48,028 nt of DNA from Bacteroidaceae bacterium (GCA_017444485.1 JAFSWM010000003.1:1-48028), one strand, 5' to 3'; shown: positions 25,272 to 35,245, counted from the first letter of the stretch. Made by a program: numbers and translations. The notes: generated from the sequence alone by a model not told the origin.

Positions 25272-26291
25272 ATGTTTAGCATTTCCAAGCATCTTAAGAC
25301 ACTCCTTCTTGAACACAACTGCGTGATTGTCCCCGACTTAGGGGGATTTGTTGCACAATATGTTCCGGCACGCTTCGACGCAGAAGCACAAAAGTTCTTC
25401 CCACCATCGAGAAAAGTGGCTTTCAACGCCGACCTGACACTCAACGACGGCCTCCTGGTCCAGTCGTTGATGCAGACCTACGACGCCACGTTCCCCGAGA
25501 TGCAAAAGGCTGTGGAAGACAAGGTGGCTGCTATCAAGGAGCGGCTCTACACCGACGGCTCGTACGACCTGCCTGGCATAGGTCGCCTCTCGCCCAACGC
25601 TGAAGGTAACCCCGTGTTTGAGCCTGCCGCCGACGACATCGCCTCCCCTGCCCTCTTCGGCCTTGAATTTGTAGAAGCCAAGCCTGCTCGCACCGCCTCC
25701 GACAGCACCGACCTCACGCGGGGCCTCATCCGGCGCGAGGGCGGCGGATATGTGGTGCGCATCCACCGCCACGTGGCGAACGCTGCTGCCGCTGCGGTAT
25801 GCGCCTTGTTCTGCTACTTCAACTGGACCGCACCGGCAGAGCCGCAAACAGGCCAGCCGGCACAGGCAAAACTCTTCACCACCGAGGCATTCGCACCGCG
25901 CGCCGCCGAGACGCAGCAGGCCGAAACCACCACTACGCTCAACGGCGGCACGAAGTCCGCTACGAACACTTCCGAAAGCAACACTGCAACAAGCAAGGCT
26001 GTTCCAACTGAAAACCAGACAGAAAGTGCTACCGACAAATCCGTTTCAGAGCCGACGGAAGCGCCCGTCTATACCATTGTATTGGCCCAGGGCCTGAACG
26101 AAACGTTTGCTCGGCAAATGGTGGAGCGTTTGGCCGCAAGCGGGGCAACGGCGGGTAAGGCTGTGGACGATGGCAAGTATTTCAGCGTGCACTATTCCGC
26201 CTTCAAGTCCTATGCCGAGGCACAGGCCTTCCTCAATGCCCACCGCCAGATGGCAGACTTTGCCTCGGGATGGGTGTTCCAACTGCCCTAA
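25272..26291 (+). CDS. Membrane protein with CCDC81-type HU domains and a SPOR domain
   Basis: 339 aa from the ATG at 25272 (MFSISKHLKTLLLEHNCVIV). Residues 1-60 (VPDLGGFVAQYVPARFD, NADLTLNDG) and about 61-120 (YDLPGIGRLSPNAEGNPVFEP) match the paired prokaryotic CCDC81-like HU domains. A membrane segment lies at about 166-184 (NAAAAAVCALFCYFNW). A Thr/Ser/Ala-rich linker leads to a C-terminal SPOR domain (about 265-338: YTIVLAQGLNETFARQMVE, YFSVHYSAFKSYAEAQAFL). SPOR domains bind denuded peptidoglycan at division sites. It lies next to the HU-LysM gene but has its own promoter and terminator. Confidence 0.87.
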   Translation: MFSISKHLKTLLLEHNCVIVPDLGGFVAQYVPARFDAEAQKFFPPSRKVAFNADLTLNDGLLVQSLMQTYDATFPEMQKAVEDKVAAIKERLYTDGSYDLPGIGRLSPNAEGNPVFEPAADDIASPALFGLEFVEAKPARTASDSTDLTRGLIRREGGGYVVRIHRHVANAAAAAVCALFCYFNWTAPAEPQTGQPAQAKLFTTEAFAPRAAETQQAETTTTLNGGTKSATNTSESNTATSKAVPTENQTESATDKSVSEPTEAPVYTIVLAQGLNETFARQMVERLAASGATAGKAVDDGKYFSVHYSAFKSYAEAQAFLNAHRQMADFASGWVFQLP

Positions 26292-26349
26292 GCCGCGACA
26301 AGCCGCACGGCATAGGGACAAAATGCACACATAGCCCACAACAAACATC

Positions 26350-26384
26350 GCGCAACCGGTTCAAACGAGCCGGTTGCGCTTTTT
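26350..26384 (+). terminator. Intrinsic terminator after the HU-SPOR gene
   Basis: Perfect 10-bp stem GCGCAACCGG/CCGGTTGCGC with a 10-nt loop followed by TTTTT. Confidence 0.9.
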
Positions 26385-26415
26385 GAAGGACGCCGATGCG
26401 TTTCGGCGCAAGCGC

Positions 26416-26457
26416 TTGGCTTTCCAGAAATTTCTATTGGCTTTCCAGAAAAAACTA
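26416..26457. repeat. Two 21-bp tandem units next to the bidirectional terminator
   Basis: TTGGCTTTCCAGAAA begins at 26416 and 26437 (period 21) and TTGGCTTT recurs at 26458 as the inner part of the next hairpin. It looks as if the terminator arm had been partially duplicated. Confidence 0.7.
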
Positions 26458-26496
26458 TTGGCTTTGCCGTTTAAACTGCAAAGCCAATAGTTTTTT
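26449..26496. terminator. Bidirectional terminator between convergent genes
   Basis: A perfect 19-bp stem, AAAAAACTATTGGCTTTGC (26449-26467) with its complement (26478-26496), and a 10-nt loop. Both strands end the stem with six Ts, so it can stop transcription from either side. The remaining ~140 bp to the yhcH stop show nothing further. Confidence 0.9.
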
Positions 26497-26636
26497 CAAT
26501 CTCGGAGGTAGTGACCACCCAATCTGTCGGGCGGAAAAGCCATTCGCAGCGTAGCCTATCCTTACTCCGCCTTGCATCAGCAAAGGTAAGCCCTCGTGAA
26601 GCAAACGACAAGGACAAAATGCACGCCGTGCGAGGC

Positions 26637-27083
26637 TCAGAGGAGTACCTTCGCGATGAGTTTACGGATTTTGCCGCTGCCGATGATTGGGGCGTGGGCG
26701 TCCTCGGGGAAGACGAGGAGGAAGTCGCCGGGCTCCACCACGAGGTAGTTGGTGGCAGGTGCGGTGTAGAGCGCGGCGTCGCCCTCCTCATCAAAGGGTG
26801 CGTCGGGCTCGCCGAGCGTGGAGAGATGGCGCACGCCGATGATTTCGGGAGCGCTGAGCGGGAAATGCACATCGATGTACCTGCGGTGGGCTTCCAACTT
26901 CTGTGCGTCCTTGGTCATCAGCGTGGGATCTACCACATTGATGAACAGCGCGTCGCCGTCGAGCGTCAGACGTCCGGCGGGCGCGGTGAGCAGGTTGTGC
27001 GTCTTCACATAGTCGAAAAGGCGCGGCAGTGCGGGATGCAGGTTCTCATAGCGCGCACTGTCGGAAAGATTTGCGAGAATCAT
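26637..27083 (-). CDS. YhcH/YjgK/YiaL family protein
   Basis: 148 aa, a small single-domain cupin-like protein. The ATG at 27083 gives MILANLSDSARYENLHPALP, which matches the length and start of E. coli YiaL; a start at 27113 is possible. Family marks: EAHRRYIDVHFPL, EPGDFLLVFPEDAHAPII and a C-terminal RKLIAKVLL. Members are linked to sugar or sialic acid metabolism, probably as anomerases. The gene follows the M64 peptidase after 45 nt and is likely co-transcribed. Its substrate cannot be read from the sequence. Confidence 0.88.
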   Translation of the reverse strand: MILANLSDSARYENLHPALPRLFDYVKTHNLLTAPAGRLTLDGDALFINVVDPTLMTKDAQKLEAHRRYIDVHFPLSAPEIIGVRHLSTLGEPDAPFDEEGDAALYTAPATNYLVVEPGDFLLVFPEDAHAPIIGSGKIRKLIAKVLL

Positions 27084-27128
27084 ATCAAGAAAATGTTTGA
27101 AGGGGTTTGACAAATGGACAGCACGAGG

Positions 27129-28421
27129 TCAATGGGCGCTGTCGGTGGCAGGCGCTGCGAGCGGCTCGGTGTGGTAGCGCACGGCGCGGTCGATGGCTTC
27201 GCGGCAGACGGGGCAGAACACGGGATACTGGTTGGTATGCATGCGGCAGTTGTTGCTGGGGCGGTACACGCCCTTGCTCTGATAGCCCCCGCCCTCAAAC
27301 ACCGACACGCCCTCGGCAAGCGCGGCGGAGTCCTTGAGCAGGTGGGGCCATTTCTGACTGAAGTCGGCCAACGTGGTGAGGTTGGGCTCCCAGGGCTCCA
27401 CGCCCGAGGGGTAGAACGTCTCGTACTGGTCGTCGTAGAAATACTCGTCGGCCAGCCCTGCAAAACTGTGTCCGAACTCATGCACCACGACGGGGCGGAA
27501 CCACGCCTGCCGAGCGGAGGTCATGGCATAGAGGTTGTAGATGCCCCCGCCGCCGTAGGTCTTGGTGTTGGCCAGCACGATGACATGCTCCACGGGTACG
27601 CCCTCAAGCAGGTCGTACAGCCCGAAGAGGTGCTCCGTCATCAGGTAGCGGTCGGAATAGAGCGTGTGGAAGTGAGAGCGGCAGGGCGTTTCGTGCCACA
27701 TCCCTTCGCCCGGGCGACTCACGTCTTCGCGCTCGGAGGGCACGAAGAGGGCACGGATGTTGAAGCGGTCGCGCAACTGTCCGAAGGGCTCGTGATCAAA
27801 GAGGGCCTCCATGGCCGTGCGCGCATCGCTGAGGAAGAGGTCGTGCTGCGCGGCGGTGTATCCCTCGGCCACATACACCAGGTCGATGCCCGCCTGCGGC
27901 GCGCCACCCGCGAGTTGGGTGACGGCATAGGGGCTGCTGGCCTTACCGCGACGGAGGAGGATGTCGTGGGGCGACACCGTGTGCGTGAGTTCTGCCACGA
28001 TGCGCCGCCGGCTGTCGTAGAGACGCACGGTGGCGAAGCAGGTGCGGCGAGGCATCGGCACCAGTTGCACCGTCTCGAACGCCTTACGCACACGGGTGGC
28101 CTCTTCGGAGTGCTGCCACTCCTGGAAGAGGGTGCTGAACGAGGTGATATAGATACGCTTGCCACTGGCGCTGTCGGTGAGTTCCACCTGTCCGTTGCCG
28201 GCAAGCAGCAGGGTGTCGAGATTCACCCGACGTCCCGCCCAGGACGGGGTGCAGGCCATGGTGTGCAGTGCGATGTCCTGCGTGGTGTTGGTGCCGGCGA
28301 AGATGTAGTTGAGCCTCAGCGTGGTGTCGCAGAACCATTCGTCGAAGCGCACCTGGGCAGCCAGCGGAAGGGTGGCAAAAAAGGTGGCGAGCAGAATGGC
28401 GAAGGAGATACGTCGTGTCAT
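27129..28421 (-). CDS. Peptidase M64 (IgA peptidase family), exported
   Basis: 430 aa from the ATG at 28421, where MTRRISFAILLATFFATLPL begins a signal peptide; the frame is open further upstream only through promoter DNA. The N-terminal ~160 residues are a beta-rich domain typical of Bacteroidota M64 proteins. The metallopeptidase has HEFGHSFAGLADEYFYD with zinc ligands His314 and His318 and catalytic Glu315. Preceding motifs IDLVYVAEGYTAAQ and HVIVLANTKTYGGGGIYN also fit. The name comes from the Clostridium ramosum IgA protease; the real substrate is unknown. Has its own promoter. Confidence 0.9.
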   Translation of the reverse strand: MTRRISFAILLATFFATLPLAAQVRFDEWFCDTTLRLNYIFAGTNTTQDIALHTMACTPSWAGRRVNLDTLLLAGNGQVELTDSASGKRIYITSFSTLFQEWQHSEEATRVRKAFETVQLVPMPRRTCFATVRLYDSRRRIVAELTHTVSPHDILLRRGKASSPYAVTQLAGGAPQAGIDLVYVAEGYTAAQHDLFLSDARTAMEALFDHEPFGQLRDRFNIRALFVPSEREDVSRPGEGMWHETPCRSHFHTLYSDRYLMTEHLFGLYDLLEGVPVEHVIVLANTKTYGGGGIYNLYAMTSARQAWFRPVVVHEFGHSFAGLADEYFYDDQYETFYPSGVEPWEPNLTTLADFSQKWPHLLKDSAALAEGVSVFEGGGYQSKGVYRPSNNCRMHTNQYPVFCPVCREAIDRAVRYHTEPLAAPATDSAH

Positions 28422-28465
28422 TATATAATATAGTGTGGCGGGCGACATTGCCCGTGTATGCGGCA

Positions 28466-28497
28466 CAAAAGTACGCCATTTCTCAGCGCAATCCAAA
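28466..28497 (-). promoter_or_regulatory. Promoter of the M64 peptidase gene
   Basis: Minus strand TTTG (28494-28497), 20-nt spacer, TACTTTTG (28466-28473), then 44 nt to the ATG. A near-perfect Bacteroidota promoter. The rest of the 338-bp divergent gap (to 28759) holds no clear htpG promoter. Confidence 0.8.
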
Positions 28498-28759
28498 CAT
28501 TGTGAAACTTTTCCTCTTAATCCCAGGAGCACTGTTGTCTCGCCCGCAACGGCTAAAATCGCCAGGAATTGCGATTCGCAAACCGCAAATCCCCCACCCG
28601 CCCATTCTGCAAGGCTACAGCCTGCACTGCCCACGAAGTGCAGAAACACAAGAACGCCCTTTGGCACAGAAATTGCTAAATTGCAGGCGAACAACGGCAC
28701 GACGCCGCAAAGTGGCAACGTTTCACACTTGTCAAAACTAATAAACACTCCATACATCT

Positions 28760-30802
28760 ATGAAAGGAAACATTGGTATAACCACGGAAAACATCTTTCC
28801 GGTCATTAAGAAATTCCTCTACAGCGACCACGAAATCTTCCTGCGCGAACTGGTGAGCAACGGCGTGGACGCGGTGCAGAAACTCAACACCCTGGCCTCA
28901 AAGGGTGACTTCAAAGGCGACACCGCCGACCTGAAAGTGTCTATCACGATGGACGAGAAGAAAAAGACACTCACCGTGAGCGACAACGGCATCGGCATGA
29001 CCGCCGAGGAGGTGGACAAATACATCAACCAAATCGCCTTCAGCGGCGCCACCGACTTCCTTGAGAAATACAAGGACGACGCTGCAGCCATCATCGGCCA
29101 CTTCGGTCTGGGCTTCTACAGCGCCTTCATGGTGGCCAAGAAAGTGGAGATCTTCTCCCTCAGTTATCAGGAGGGCGCTGAGGCCGTTCACTGGTCGTGC
29201 GACGGCAGCCCCGCCTACGAGATGGAAGCCTGCGACAAGAAGGAGCGCGGCACCGACATCGTGCTACACCTCGATGACGACTGCAAGGAATTTGCCGAGA
29301 AACAGCGTGTGCTGGAACTGCTCAAGAAGTACTGCCGCTTCCTGCCTGTCCCCGTGCAGGTGGGCATGAAGACCGAATGGAAAGACGGAAAGGAAAAGGA
29401 GACCGACGAGCCCAACATCATCAACGAGACCAAGCCCCTCTGGACCCGCCAGCCCAGCACGCTCACCGACGAGGACTACAAGAAGTTCTACCGCGACCTC
29501 TATCCCATGAGCGACGAGCCGCTCTTCTGGATACACCTCAACGTGGACTACCCCTTCCACCTCACAGGCGTGCTCTACTTCCCCCGCATCAAGTCGAACA
29601 TCGAAATCCACCGCAACCGCATCGGACTCTATTGCAACCAGGTCTATGTCACCGACCAGGTGGAGAACATCGTGCCGGAGTTCCTCACCCTGCTGCACGG
29701 CGTGATCGACAGTCCAGACATCCCGCTCAACGTGTCGCGCTCCTATCTGCAAAGCGACCAGAACGTCAAGAAGATCGCTACCTACATTGAAAAGAAAGTG
29801 GCCGACCGGCTCAACACCATATTCAAGGAGAATCGTAAAGAATTTGAGGAGAAGTGGGAAGACCTTAAACTCTTCATACACTACGGCATGCTCTCCGAGG
29901 AGAAATTCTACGACCGCGCCGACAAGTTTGCCCTGCTCAAAGATACCGACGGCAAACACTATACCTACGAGGAGTATCGCGACCTCATCAAAGGCGAACA
30001 GACCGACAAGGACAAGTACCTCGTCTATCTCTACGCCACCGACAAGGAGGAGCAGTACACCTACATAGAAGCGGCAAAAGCCAAGGGCTACAACGTGTTG
30101 CTCATGGACGGCCAACTCGACACCGCACTCGTAGGGATGCTTGAACAGAAGTTTGAGAAATCGCGCTTCAGCCGTGTGGACGGCGACACCCCCGAACGCC
30201 TCATCGCGAAGACCGACGGTCAGGAACTCAGCCTCACTGCCGAAGAGGCACACCGCCTCACGCAGGCCTTTAAAAGCCGCCTGCCGCAGTTGGACAAGAA
30301 GGAGTTCACCGTCAGCCTAGAAGCCATGGGCGAAGAAGCCGCCCCTGTGGTGCTCACCCAGAGCGAATACATGCGCCGCATGAAGGATATGAGTCAGTTC
30401 CAACAAGGCATGGCGTTCTATGGCGAGATGCCCGACATGTACCAACTGGTGCTCAACGCTGACCACCCCACCGTGAAAGCCGTGCTCAGCGCCATGCCCG
30501 CCGACGAACTGGCGAAGGTAGAGGGCGAGGTGCGTGGACTGCGTGCCCGCAAAGCGGCGGTGGAAGACACCTTCAAGAAAAAGAAGGACGACGAACTCAC
30601 CGAGGACGAGAAGAAGCAGAAGCAGGAAGCCGCCGACGCCCTCGCCGCTGAGGAGAAAAAACTCGACGACAACCTCGCTGAATTCGCCGCCAGCAGCACC
30701 GCCATCCCGCAACTCATCGACCTGGCCCTCTTGCAGAACGGGCTGCTCAAGGGCGAGGCCCTGGCTCGCTTCATTCGCCGCAGCGTGGACTTCGTGAAAT
30801 GA
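28760..30802 (+). CDS. htpG: Chaperone HtpG (Hsp90)
   Basis: ATP-dependent cytoplasmic chaperone. 680 aa, longer than E. coli HtpG (624) as is usual in Bacteroidota. The N-terminal GHKL ATPase has FLRELVSNGVDA (Glu30, Asn34), SDNGIGMT and GHFGLGFYS. The middle domain includes PLNVSRSYLQSD with the conserved Arg. The C-terminal dimerisation domain carries a charged Lys/Glu stretch at about residues 600-640 (KKKKDDELTEDEKKQKQE), probably coiled or loop-forming. It is monocistronic, with a hairpin at 30829-30868 between it and convergent lptB. Confidence 0.97.
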   Translation: MKGNIGITTENIFPVIKKFLYSDHEIFLRELVSNGVDAVQKLNTLASKGDFKGDTADLKVSITMDEKKKTLTVSDNGIGMTAEEVDKYINQIAFSGATDFLEKYKDDAAAIIGHFGLGFYSAFMVAKKVEIFSLSYQEGAEAVHWSCDGSPAYEMEACDKKERGTDIVLHLDDDCKEFAEKQRVLELLKKYCRFLPVPVQVGMKTEWKDGKEKETDEPNIINETKPLWTRQPSTLTDEDYKKFYRDLYPMSDEPLFWIHLNVDYPFHLTGVLYFPRIKSNIEIHRNRIGLYCNQVYVTDQVENIVPEFLTLLHGVIDSPDIPLNVSRSYLQSDQNVKKIATYIEKKVADRLNTIFKENRKEFEEKWEDLKLFIHYGMLSEEKFYDRADKFALLKDTDGKHYTYEEYRDLIKGEQTDKDKYLVYLYATDKEEQYTYIEAAKAKGYNVLLMDGQLDTALVGMLEQKFEKSRFSRVDGDTPERLIAKTDGQELSLTAEEAHRLTQAFKSRLPQLDKKEFTVSLEAMGEEAAPVVLTQSEYMRRMKDMSQFQQGMAFYGEMPDMYQLVLNADHPTVKAVLSAMPADELAKVEGEVRGLRARKAAVEDTFKKKKDDELTEDEKKQKQEAADALAAEEKKLDDNLAEFAASSTAIPQLIDLALLQNGLLKGEALARFIRRSVDFVK

Positions 30803-30828
30803 CCTCCGCCTCGGCACACCCACTATCG

Positions 30829-30868
30829 CCACAAGCGGCAGACCTCCTCGGAGATCTGCCGCTTGTGG
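30829..30868. terminator. Hairpin between convergent htpG and lptB
   Basis: A perfect 14-bp inverted repeat, CCACAAGCGGCAGA (30829-30842) with 30855-30868, in the 84-bp convergent gap. There is no T-run, so termination is likely but not certain. Confidence 0.65.
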
Positions 30869-30886
30869 TATATGGGGACGTGGGCG

Positions 30887-31744
30887 CTATTCGAAGATAT
30901 CCTTCTGTTGGCCCATGAGTTGGAAGTCCTTCTTGCGCAGTTTGAAACTGTTGGTGAGATACTTGTCGCGCACAGTTTGATTCTCGGCAAGTTCCTCGGG
31001 CGTGCCATGGAAGAGGATGCGTCCCTCAAAGAGCAGGTAGGCACGCTCGGTGATGCAGAGCGTCTCCTCCACATTGTGGTCGGTGATGAGGATGCCGATA
31101 TTGCGGTCCTTGAGTTTCCACACGATATACTGAATGTCCTCTACCGCGATGGGGTCTACGCCGGCAAAAGGCTCGTCAAGCATGATGAACTTGGGATCGA
31201 TGGCCAGACAACGGGCTATCTCCGTGCGTCGGCGCTCGCCACCGGAGAGGCGGTCGCCGGTGTTCTTGCGCACCTTGCCGAGGCGGAACTCGCGGATGAG
31301 GCTCTCCAATTTCTCGCGGCGATAGTCCTTGGGCTTACCCGTCATTTCGAGAACGGACATGATGTTGTCCTCCACCGTCATCTTGCGAAACACGCTGGCC
31401 TCCTGCGCCAGGTAGCCGATACCGGCCTGGGCGCGCTTGTACACGGGATAGTCGGTGATCTCCTTGTCGTCGAGGTAGATGTGCCCTGCGTTGGGGACTA
31501 CAAGACCGGTGGTCATGTAGAAAGACGTGGTCTTTCCTGCCCCGTTAGGCCCGAGCAGGCCCACTATCTCGCCCTGACGCACATGGAAGGACACGTCGTT
31601 CACTACGGTACGCTTGCCATAGCGCTTCACGAGGCCCTCGCTGCGCAACGTCATCTGACCTGGCGCTGTCGAGGGTCCCTGAACGGGACTGCCTCCGGTG
31701 AGGGAAGGATTTTCGATGAGGGACGGGGTGATCGTTTCAGACAT
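30887..31744 (-). CDS. lptB: LPS export ABC transporter ATPase LptB
   Basis: ATPase that powers extraction of lipopolysaccharide from the inner membrane with LptFG. Walker [13 protein letters not shown] (Lys71), Q-loop [17 protein letters not shown], signature [13 protein letters not shown], Walker [14 protein letters not shown], and H-loop ITDHNVEE are all present and match LptB rather than general ABC proteins. It is 285 aa versus about 240 in E. coli; the extra ~30 N-terminal residues are low complexity, and Met31 ([13 protein letters not shown]) is an alternative start at 31654. The 31744 start overlaps the upstream acyl-CoA synthetase gene by 8 nt. Confidence 0.95.
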   Translation of the reverse strand: MSETITPSLIENPSLTGGSPVQGPSTAPGQMTLRSEGLVKRYGKRTVVNDVSFHVRQGEIVGLLGPNGAGKTTSFYMTTGLVVPNAGHIYLDDKEITDYPVYKRAQAGIGYLAQEASVFRKMTVEDNIMSVLEMTGKPKDYRREKLESLIREFRLGKVRKNTGDRLSGGERRRTEIARCLAIDPKFIMLDEPFAGVDPIAVEDIQYIVWKLKDRNIGILITDHNVEETLCITERAYLLFEGRILFHGTPEELAENQTVRDKYLTNSFKLRKKDFQLMGQQKDIFE

Positions 31745-33470
31745 CTTCGTTCAGATAGAGGAAACGTTTGATGCTGCGCTTGGGCGTCTTCTCGAACTCC
31801 GTTTCGTAAATGCGCAGGCCGGCAATCTTCTGGTAACTGGGCACCTGGTTGTTGAGTTCCTGACGGTTGTGCTCCATCTGCTCCGCCACGGCGCTCTTAT
31901 CGAGCCCGTCGCGCTCTGCCTCGTCGTAGTCGGGATGGATGAGGGCGTAGAGTTTCTCGCCCTTCTGAATGACGATGCTCTCGGCCACATAGGGCAACGT
32001 GTTGAGTTTGTCCTCGATCTCCTCGGGATAGATGTTCGTGCCGTTGGCGCCGAGGAGCATGTTCTTGCTGCGTCCACGGATGAAGACGTTGCCGTCCTCG
32101 TCCATTACGCCGAGGTCGCCAGTGTGGTACCATCCATCGGCGTCGAGCGTCTCGCGCGTGGCCTCCTCGTTCTTATAGTAACCGAGCATCACGTTCATGC
32201 CGCGCACCAGTATCTCGCCGACGACGTGCTGCGGGTCGGGGCTGTCGATGCGCAATTCCATGCGCGGCGCCACCTTGCCGCAAGAGCCCGGGGTGAAGTC
32301 CTTCCAGTCGGCGTAGCAGATGATGGGGGCACACTCTGTGGCGCCGTAACCTACGGTGAACGGGAAACCTGTGCGGTGCAAGAATTCTTCAATCTCGCTG
32401 TTGAAAGCCGCGCCGCCAACAATAACCTCGTAGAACTGCCCGCCAAAGGCGGCATAGAGTTCCTCGCGGATGCGGTCGAGTATCTTTTGCTGGATGATGG
32501 GCAGACGCATGAGGAGTTTCATGCTGGGGGCTTCGAGTTTGGGCCATACCATCTTCTTGATTACCTTCTCAATGATGAGCGGCACGCTGATGACCACATG
32601 GGGCTTCACCTCGCCAAAGGCCTGGAAGATAATCTTTGGCGACGGGATGCGGGTGAGGAAGAAGATATGTCCGCCGCGCATGAACTCATAGATAAACTCA
32701 AAGGACATGCCATACATGTGTGCCAAGGGCAGGATGCTGACCACGCGTCCCTCGCCCTCGGGGAAGCCCTGGTTGAACACCTCGCAGGCAAACTGATAGT
32801 TGCTCCATAGAGCGCGATAAGGCACGAGCACGCCCTTGGAACGGCTGGTGGTGCCGCTGGTGTAGTTGATGAGCGCCAGATTCTCGCCATCCTGCCGGCG
32901 GTAGTGTACATGTTGGGTGCGGAAATACTTGGGGTATTTGAGTCCGTAAAGGGCGTTGAGACGCTCGCGTGCGTCATAGAGTTTCTCGGAGCGGCAGATG
33001 TGGAGTTGGAAATCAACGATCTGGATGATTCCCTCGAGTTTGGGCATCGCGTCGGGCACGATGTCTTTGACCACATGGTCGCCCACAAAGAGCAGGCGGG
33101 CGTCGCTGTGGTTCACGATGTCGTGCACCTGCGTGGCCTTGAACTCGTGGAGGATGGGAACGGCCACAGCGCCGTAGGTCAGTGTGGCGAGGTAGGCCAC
33201 GGCCCAATGCGAACAGTTTCGACCGCAGAGGGCCACCTTGTCGCCTGGCACGAGACCGGCGTTCTCAAAAAGGATGTGGAGTTTCTCAATCTTACGGGCC
33301 ACGTCCTTGTATTGGAACGTCTCGCCCTGATAGTCGGTGAATGCGTCCTTGTTCCAATGGCGCACAATGGTGTCTTCAATGAGTCCGATGAAGTCCAATT
33401 CTCCAACGTTGTGCTCAAACTGCCCGGCATCCGCATCCTGGGATGCCGGAGTTTTGGCTGTGTCAATCAT
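31737..33470 (-). CDS. Long-chain acyl-CoA synthetase (AMP-forming)
   Basis: Activates fatty acids to acyl-CoA via acyl-AMP. 577 aa. Marks of the ANL superfamily: [13 protein letters not shown] (phosphate loop), [25 protein letters not shown] and the C-terminal [14 protein letters not shown] with the catalytic Lys region. Compact and like the Bacteroidota FadD-type enzymes. Chain-length preference is not deducible. Has its own promoter and overlaps the start of lptB, so fatty acid activation and LPS export are co-transcribed here. Confidence 0.92.
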   Translation of the reverse strand: MIDTAKTPASQDADAGQFEHNVGELDFIGLIEDTIVRHWNKDAFTDYQGETFQYKDVARKIEKLHILFENAGLVPGDKVALCGRNCSHWAVAYLATLTYGAVAVPILHEFKATQVHDIVNHSDARLLFVGDHVVKDIVPDAMPKLEGIIQIVDFQLHICRSEKLYDARERLNALYGLKYPKYFRTQHVHYRRQDGENLALINYTSGTTSRSKGVLVPYRALWSNYQFACEVFNQGFPEGEGRVVSILPLAHMYGMSFEFIYEFMRGGHIFFLTRIPSPKIIFQAFGEVKPHVVISVPLIIEKVIKKMVWPKLEAPSMKLLMRLPIIQQKILDRIREELYAAFGGQFYEVIVGGAAFNSEIEEFLHRTGFPFTVGYGATECAPIICYADWKDFTPGSCGKVAPRMELRIDSPDPQHVVGEILVRGMNVMLGYYKNEEATRETLDADGWYHTGDLGVMDEDGNVFIRGRSKNMLLGANGTNIYPEEIEDKLNTLPYVAESIVIQKGEKLYALIHPDYDEAERDGLDKSAVAEQMEHNRQELNNQVPSYQKIAGLRIYETEFEKTPKRSIKRFLYLNEDV

Positions 33471-33529
33471 GATTAGGCTTAAAAAAAGTGATTTGGGGCT
33501 AAATGTTGCTCATTTCTGCGTTTCGTGTG

Positions 33530-33559
33530 CAAAAGTAGCCATAAAAGCCAATGCTACAA
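33530..33559 (-). promoter_or_regulatory. Promoter of the acyl-CoA synthetase-lptB operon
   Basis: Minus strand TTG (33557-33559), 19-nt spacer, TACTTTTG (33530-33537), 59 nt before the ATG at 33470. Confidence 0.7.
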
Positions 33560-33660
33560 GCCTTCTTTGTTAATTTTTTGCACACTACAAACGGATTTTG
33601 AGCAAAATTAGGGTGTCTTTGCTGCTTTGGCAGCCGTTTCGAGCACAAGCGGCGAGCAAC

Positions 33661-33705
33661 AGAAAAGCCCGCACACTGACAGAACGGGGCTGTCTGTGTG
33701 CGGGC
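33661..33705 (-). terminator. Intrinsic terminator of proS
   Basis: GCCCGCACAC-T-GACAG (33667-33682) pairs with CTGTC-T-GTGTGCGGGC (33690-33705), 15 pairs with one T-T mismatch and a 7-nt loop. On the minus strand it is followed by TTTTCT. Confidence 0.85.
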
Positions 33706-33729
33706 GATGATGCTTCTTATCGCTATGGC

Positions 33730-35214
33730 TCAATAACTGCGGGCGATGATGGCGCGGCAGACGGCGGGCTTGCCGCTCACCATATCCGTACCAGGGTTGC
33801 TCTGGTCGGTATCGAAGGGGATGCAACGCACGGTGGCCTGTGTATCTTCCTTGATGCGCGCCTCGGTCTCGGCGGTGCCATCCCACGGGCAGAGGAAGAA
33901 GCCGCCATCCTTGACGCGCTCCTTGAACTCGGCATAGTTGTCGCAAGGGAAGATATGAGCGTCGAGGAAAGCCTTTGCCTTGTTGAAAATGTTGTGCTGA
34001 ATGTCTTGGAGCATGGCTTCCACGCGGTCCTCAATGCCGTCCATGGGTACGGTTTCCTTTTCAAGGGTGTCGCGGCGCATCACCTCGATGGTGCCGTTCT
34101 GCAAGTCGCGTCCGCCCATCACAAGACGCACAGGTACGCCCTTCAGTTCGTAGTCGGCAAACTTGAAGCCTGGACGCTTGTTGTCGGCATTGTCGTACTT
34201 CACGGTCAGGCCGCGTTTGCGCAGGCTGTCGGCCAAAGCGCCAAGTTTCTCGTCAAATGCTGCCTTCTCGGCCTCTCCTTTATAAATAGGTACGATGACC
34301 ACCTGTATCGGGGCGAGGTTGGGAGGCAGCACAAGGCCGTTGTCGTCGCTGTGAGTCATGATGAGCGCGCCCATCAGACGGGTGCTGACACCCCATGACG
34401 TGGCCCAGGCGTAGTCGAGTTTGTTCTCCTGATCCACAAACTGCACATCGAACGCTTTGCCAAAGTTCTGGCCGAGGAAGTGGCTCGTGCCGCTCTGGAG
34501 CGCCTTGCCATCCTGCATCATGGCCTCGATGGTATAAGTGTCGAGCGCGCCGGCAAAGCGTTCCGTCTCGCTCTTCACGCCCACCACAAGGGGTATGGCC
34601 ATTTCTTGCTCCACGAAGTCGGCATAGACGCGAATCATCTGTTTGGCACGCTCCTCGGCCTCCTCGCGCGTGGCGTGGGCGGTGTGGCCCTCTTGCCACA
34701 AGAACTCGCTGGTGCGGAGGAAAAGGCGCGTGCGCATCTCCCAGCGCATCACGTTGCACCACTGGTTGCAAAGCAAGGGCAGGTCGCGCCAAGAGTGTAT
34801 CCACTTGCGATAGGTGTTCCATATGGTGGTCTCGCTCGTGGGACGGATGATGAGTTCCTCTTCTAACTTAGCCTCGGGGTCTACCACCACGCCACTGCCG
34901 TCGGCAGCGTTCTTGAGGCGGTAGTGCGTCACGACAGCACATTCCTTGGCAAAACCCTCCACATGGTCTGCTTCCTTAGAGAGGAACGACTTGGGGATGA
35001 GCATGGGGAAATAGACGTTCTGCACACCTGTCTCCTTGAAACGGCGGTCGAGCGACTGCTGTATCTTCTCCCAAATGGCATAGCCATAGGGCTTGATGAC
35101 CATACAACCGCGCACGTCGGCCTGCTCCGCCAAATCGGCCTTGACCACGAGTTCGTTATACCAAGCGGAGTAGTTCTCCGCACGTTTTGTGAGGTTTTTT
35201 AGTTCTTTTGCCAT
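33730..35214 (-). CDS. proS: Prolyl-tRNA synthetase, eukaryote/archaeal-like class
   Basis: Charges tRNA-Pro. 494 aa from the ATG at 35214 ([16 protein letters not shown]); longer frames cross the promoter. The class II core is visible: motif 2 around [20 protein letters not shown] and [20 protein letters not shown], motif 3 near the [20 protein letters not shown] segment. It lacks the ~180-residue INS editing domain of the E. coli type and has the C-terminal extension of the eukaryote-like (ProS type 3) form ending in a Tyr. Single gene with its own promoter and terminator. Confidence 0.96.
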   Translation of the reverse strand: MAKELKNLTKRAENYSAWYNELVVKADLAEQADVRGCMVIKPYGYAIWEKIQQSLDRRFKETGVQNVYFPMLIPKSFLSKEADHVEGFAKECAVVTHYRLKNAADGSGVVVDPEAKLEEELIIRPTSETTIWNTYRKWIHSWRDLPLLCNQWCNVMRWEMRTRLFLRTSEFLWQEGHTAHATREEAEERAKQMIRVYADFVEQEMAIPLVVGVKSETERFAGALDTYTIEAMMQDGKALQSGTSHFLGQNFGKAFDVQFVDQENKLDYAWATSWGVSTRLMGALIMTHSDDNGLVLPPNLAPIQVVIVPIYKGEAEKAAFDEKLGALADSLRKRGLTVKYDNADNKRPGFKFADYELKGVPVRLVMGGRDLQNGTIEVMRRDTLEKETVPMDGIEDRVEAMLQDIQHNIFNKAKAFLDAHIFPCDNYAEFKERVKDGGFFLCPWDGTAETEARIKEDTQATVRCIPFDTDQSNPGTDMVSGKPAVCRAIIARSY

Positions 35215-35237
35215 AGTACATAGTGCTTTTCGGGGTG

Positions 35238-35245
35238 CAAAAGTA
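35238..35245 (-). promoter_or_regulatory. -7 box TACTTTTG of proS
   Basis: Minus-strand match, 23 nt before the proS ATG. Divergent from the radical SAM promoter, with about 30 bp between the two boxes. Confidence 0.6.
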
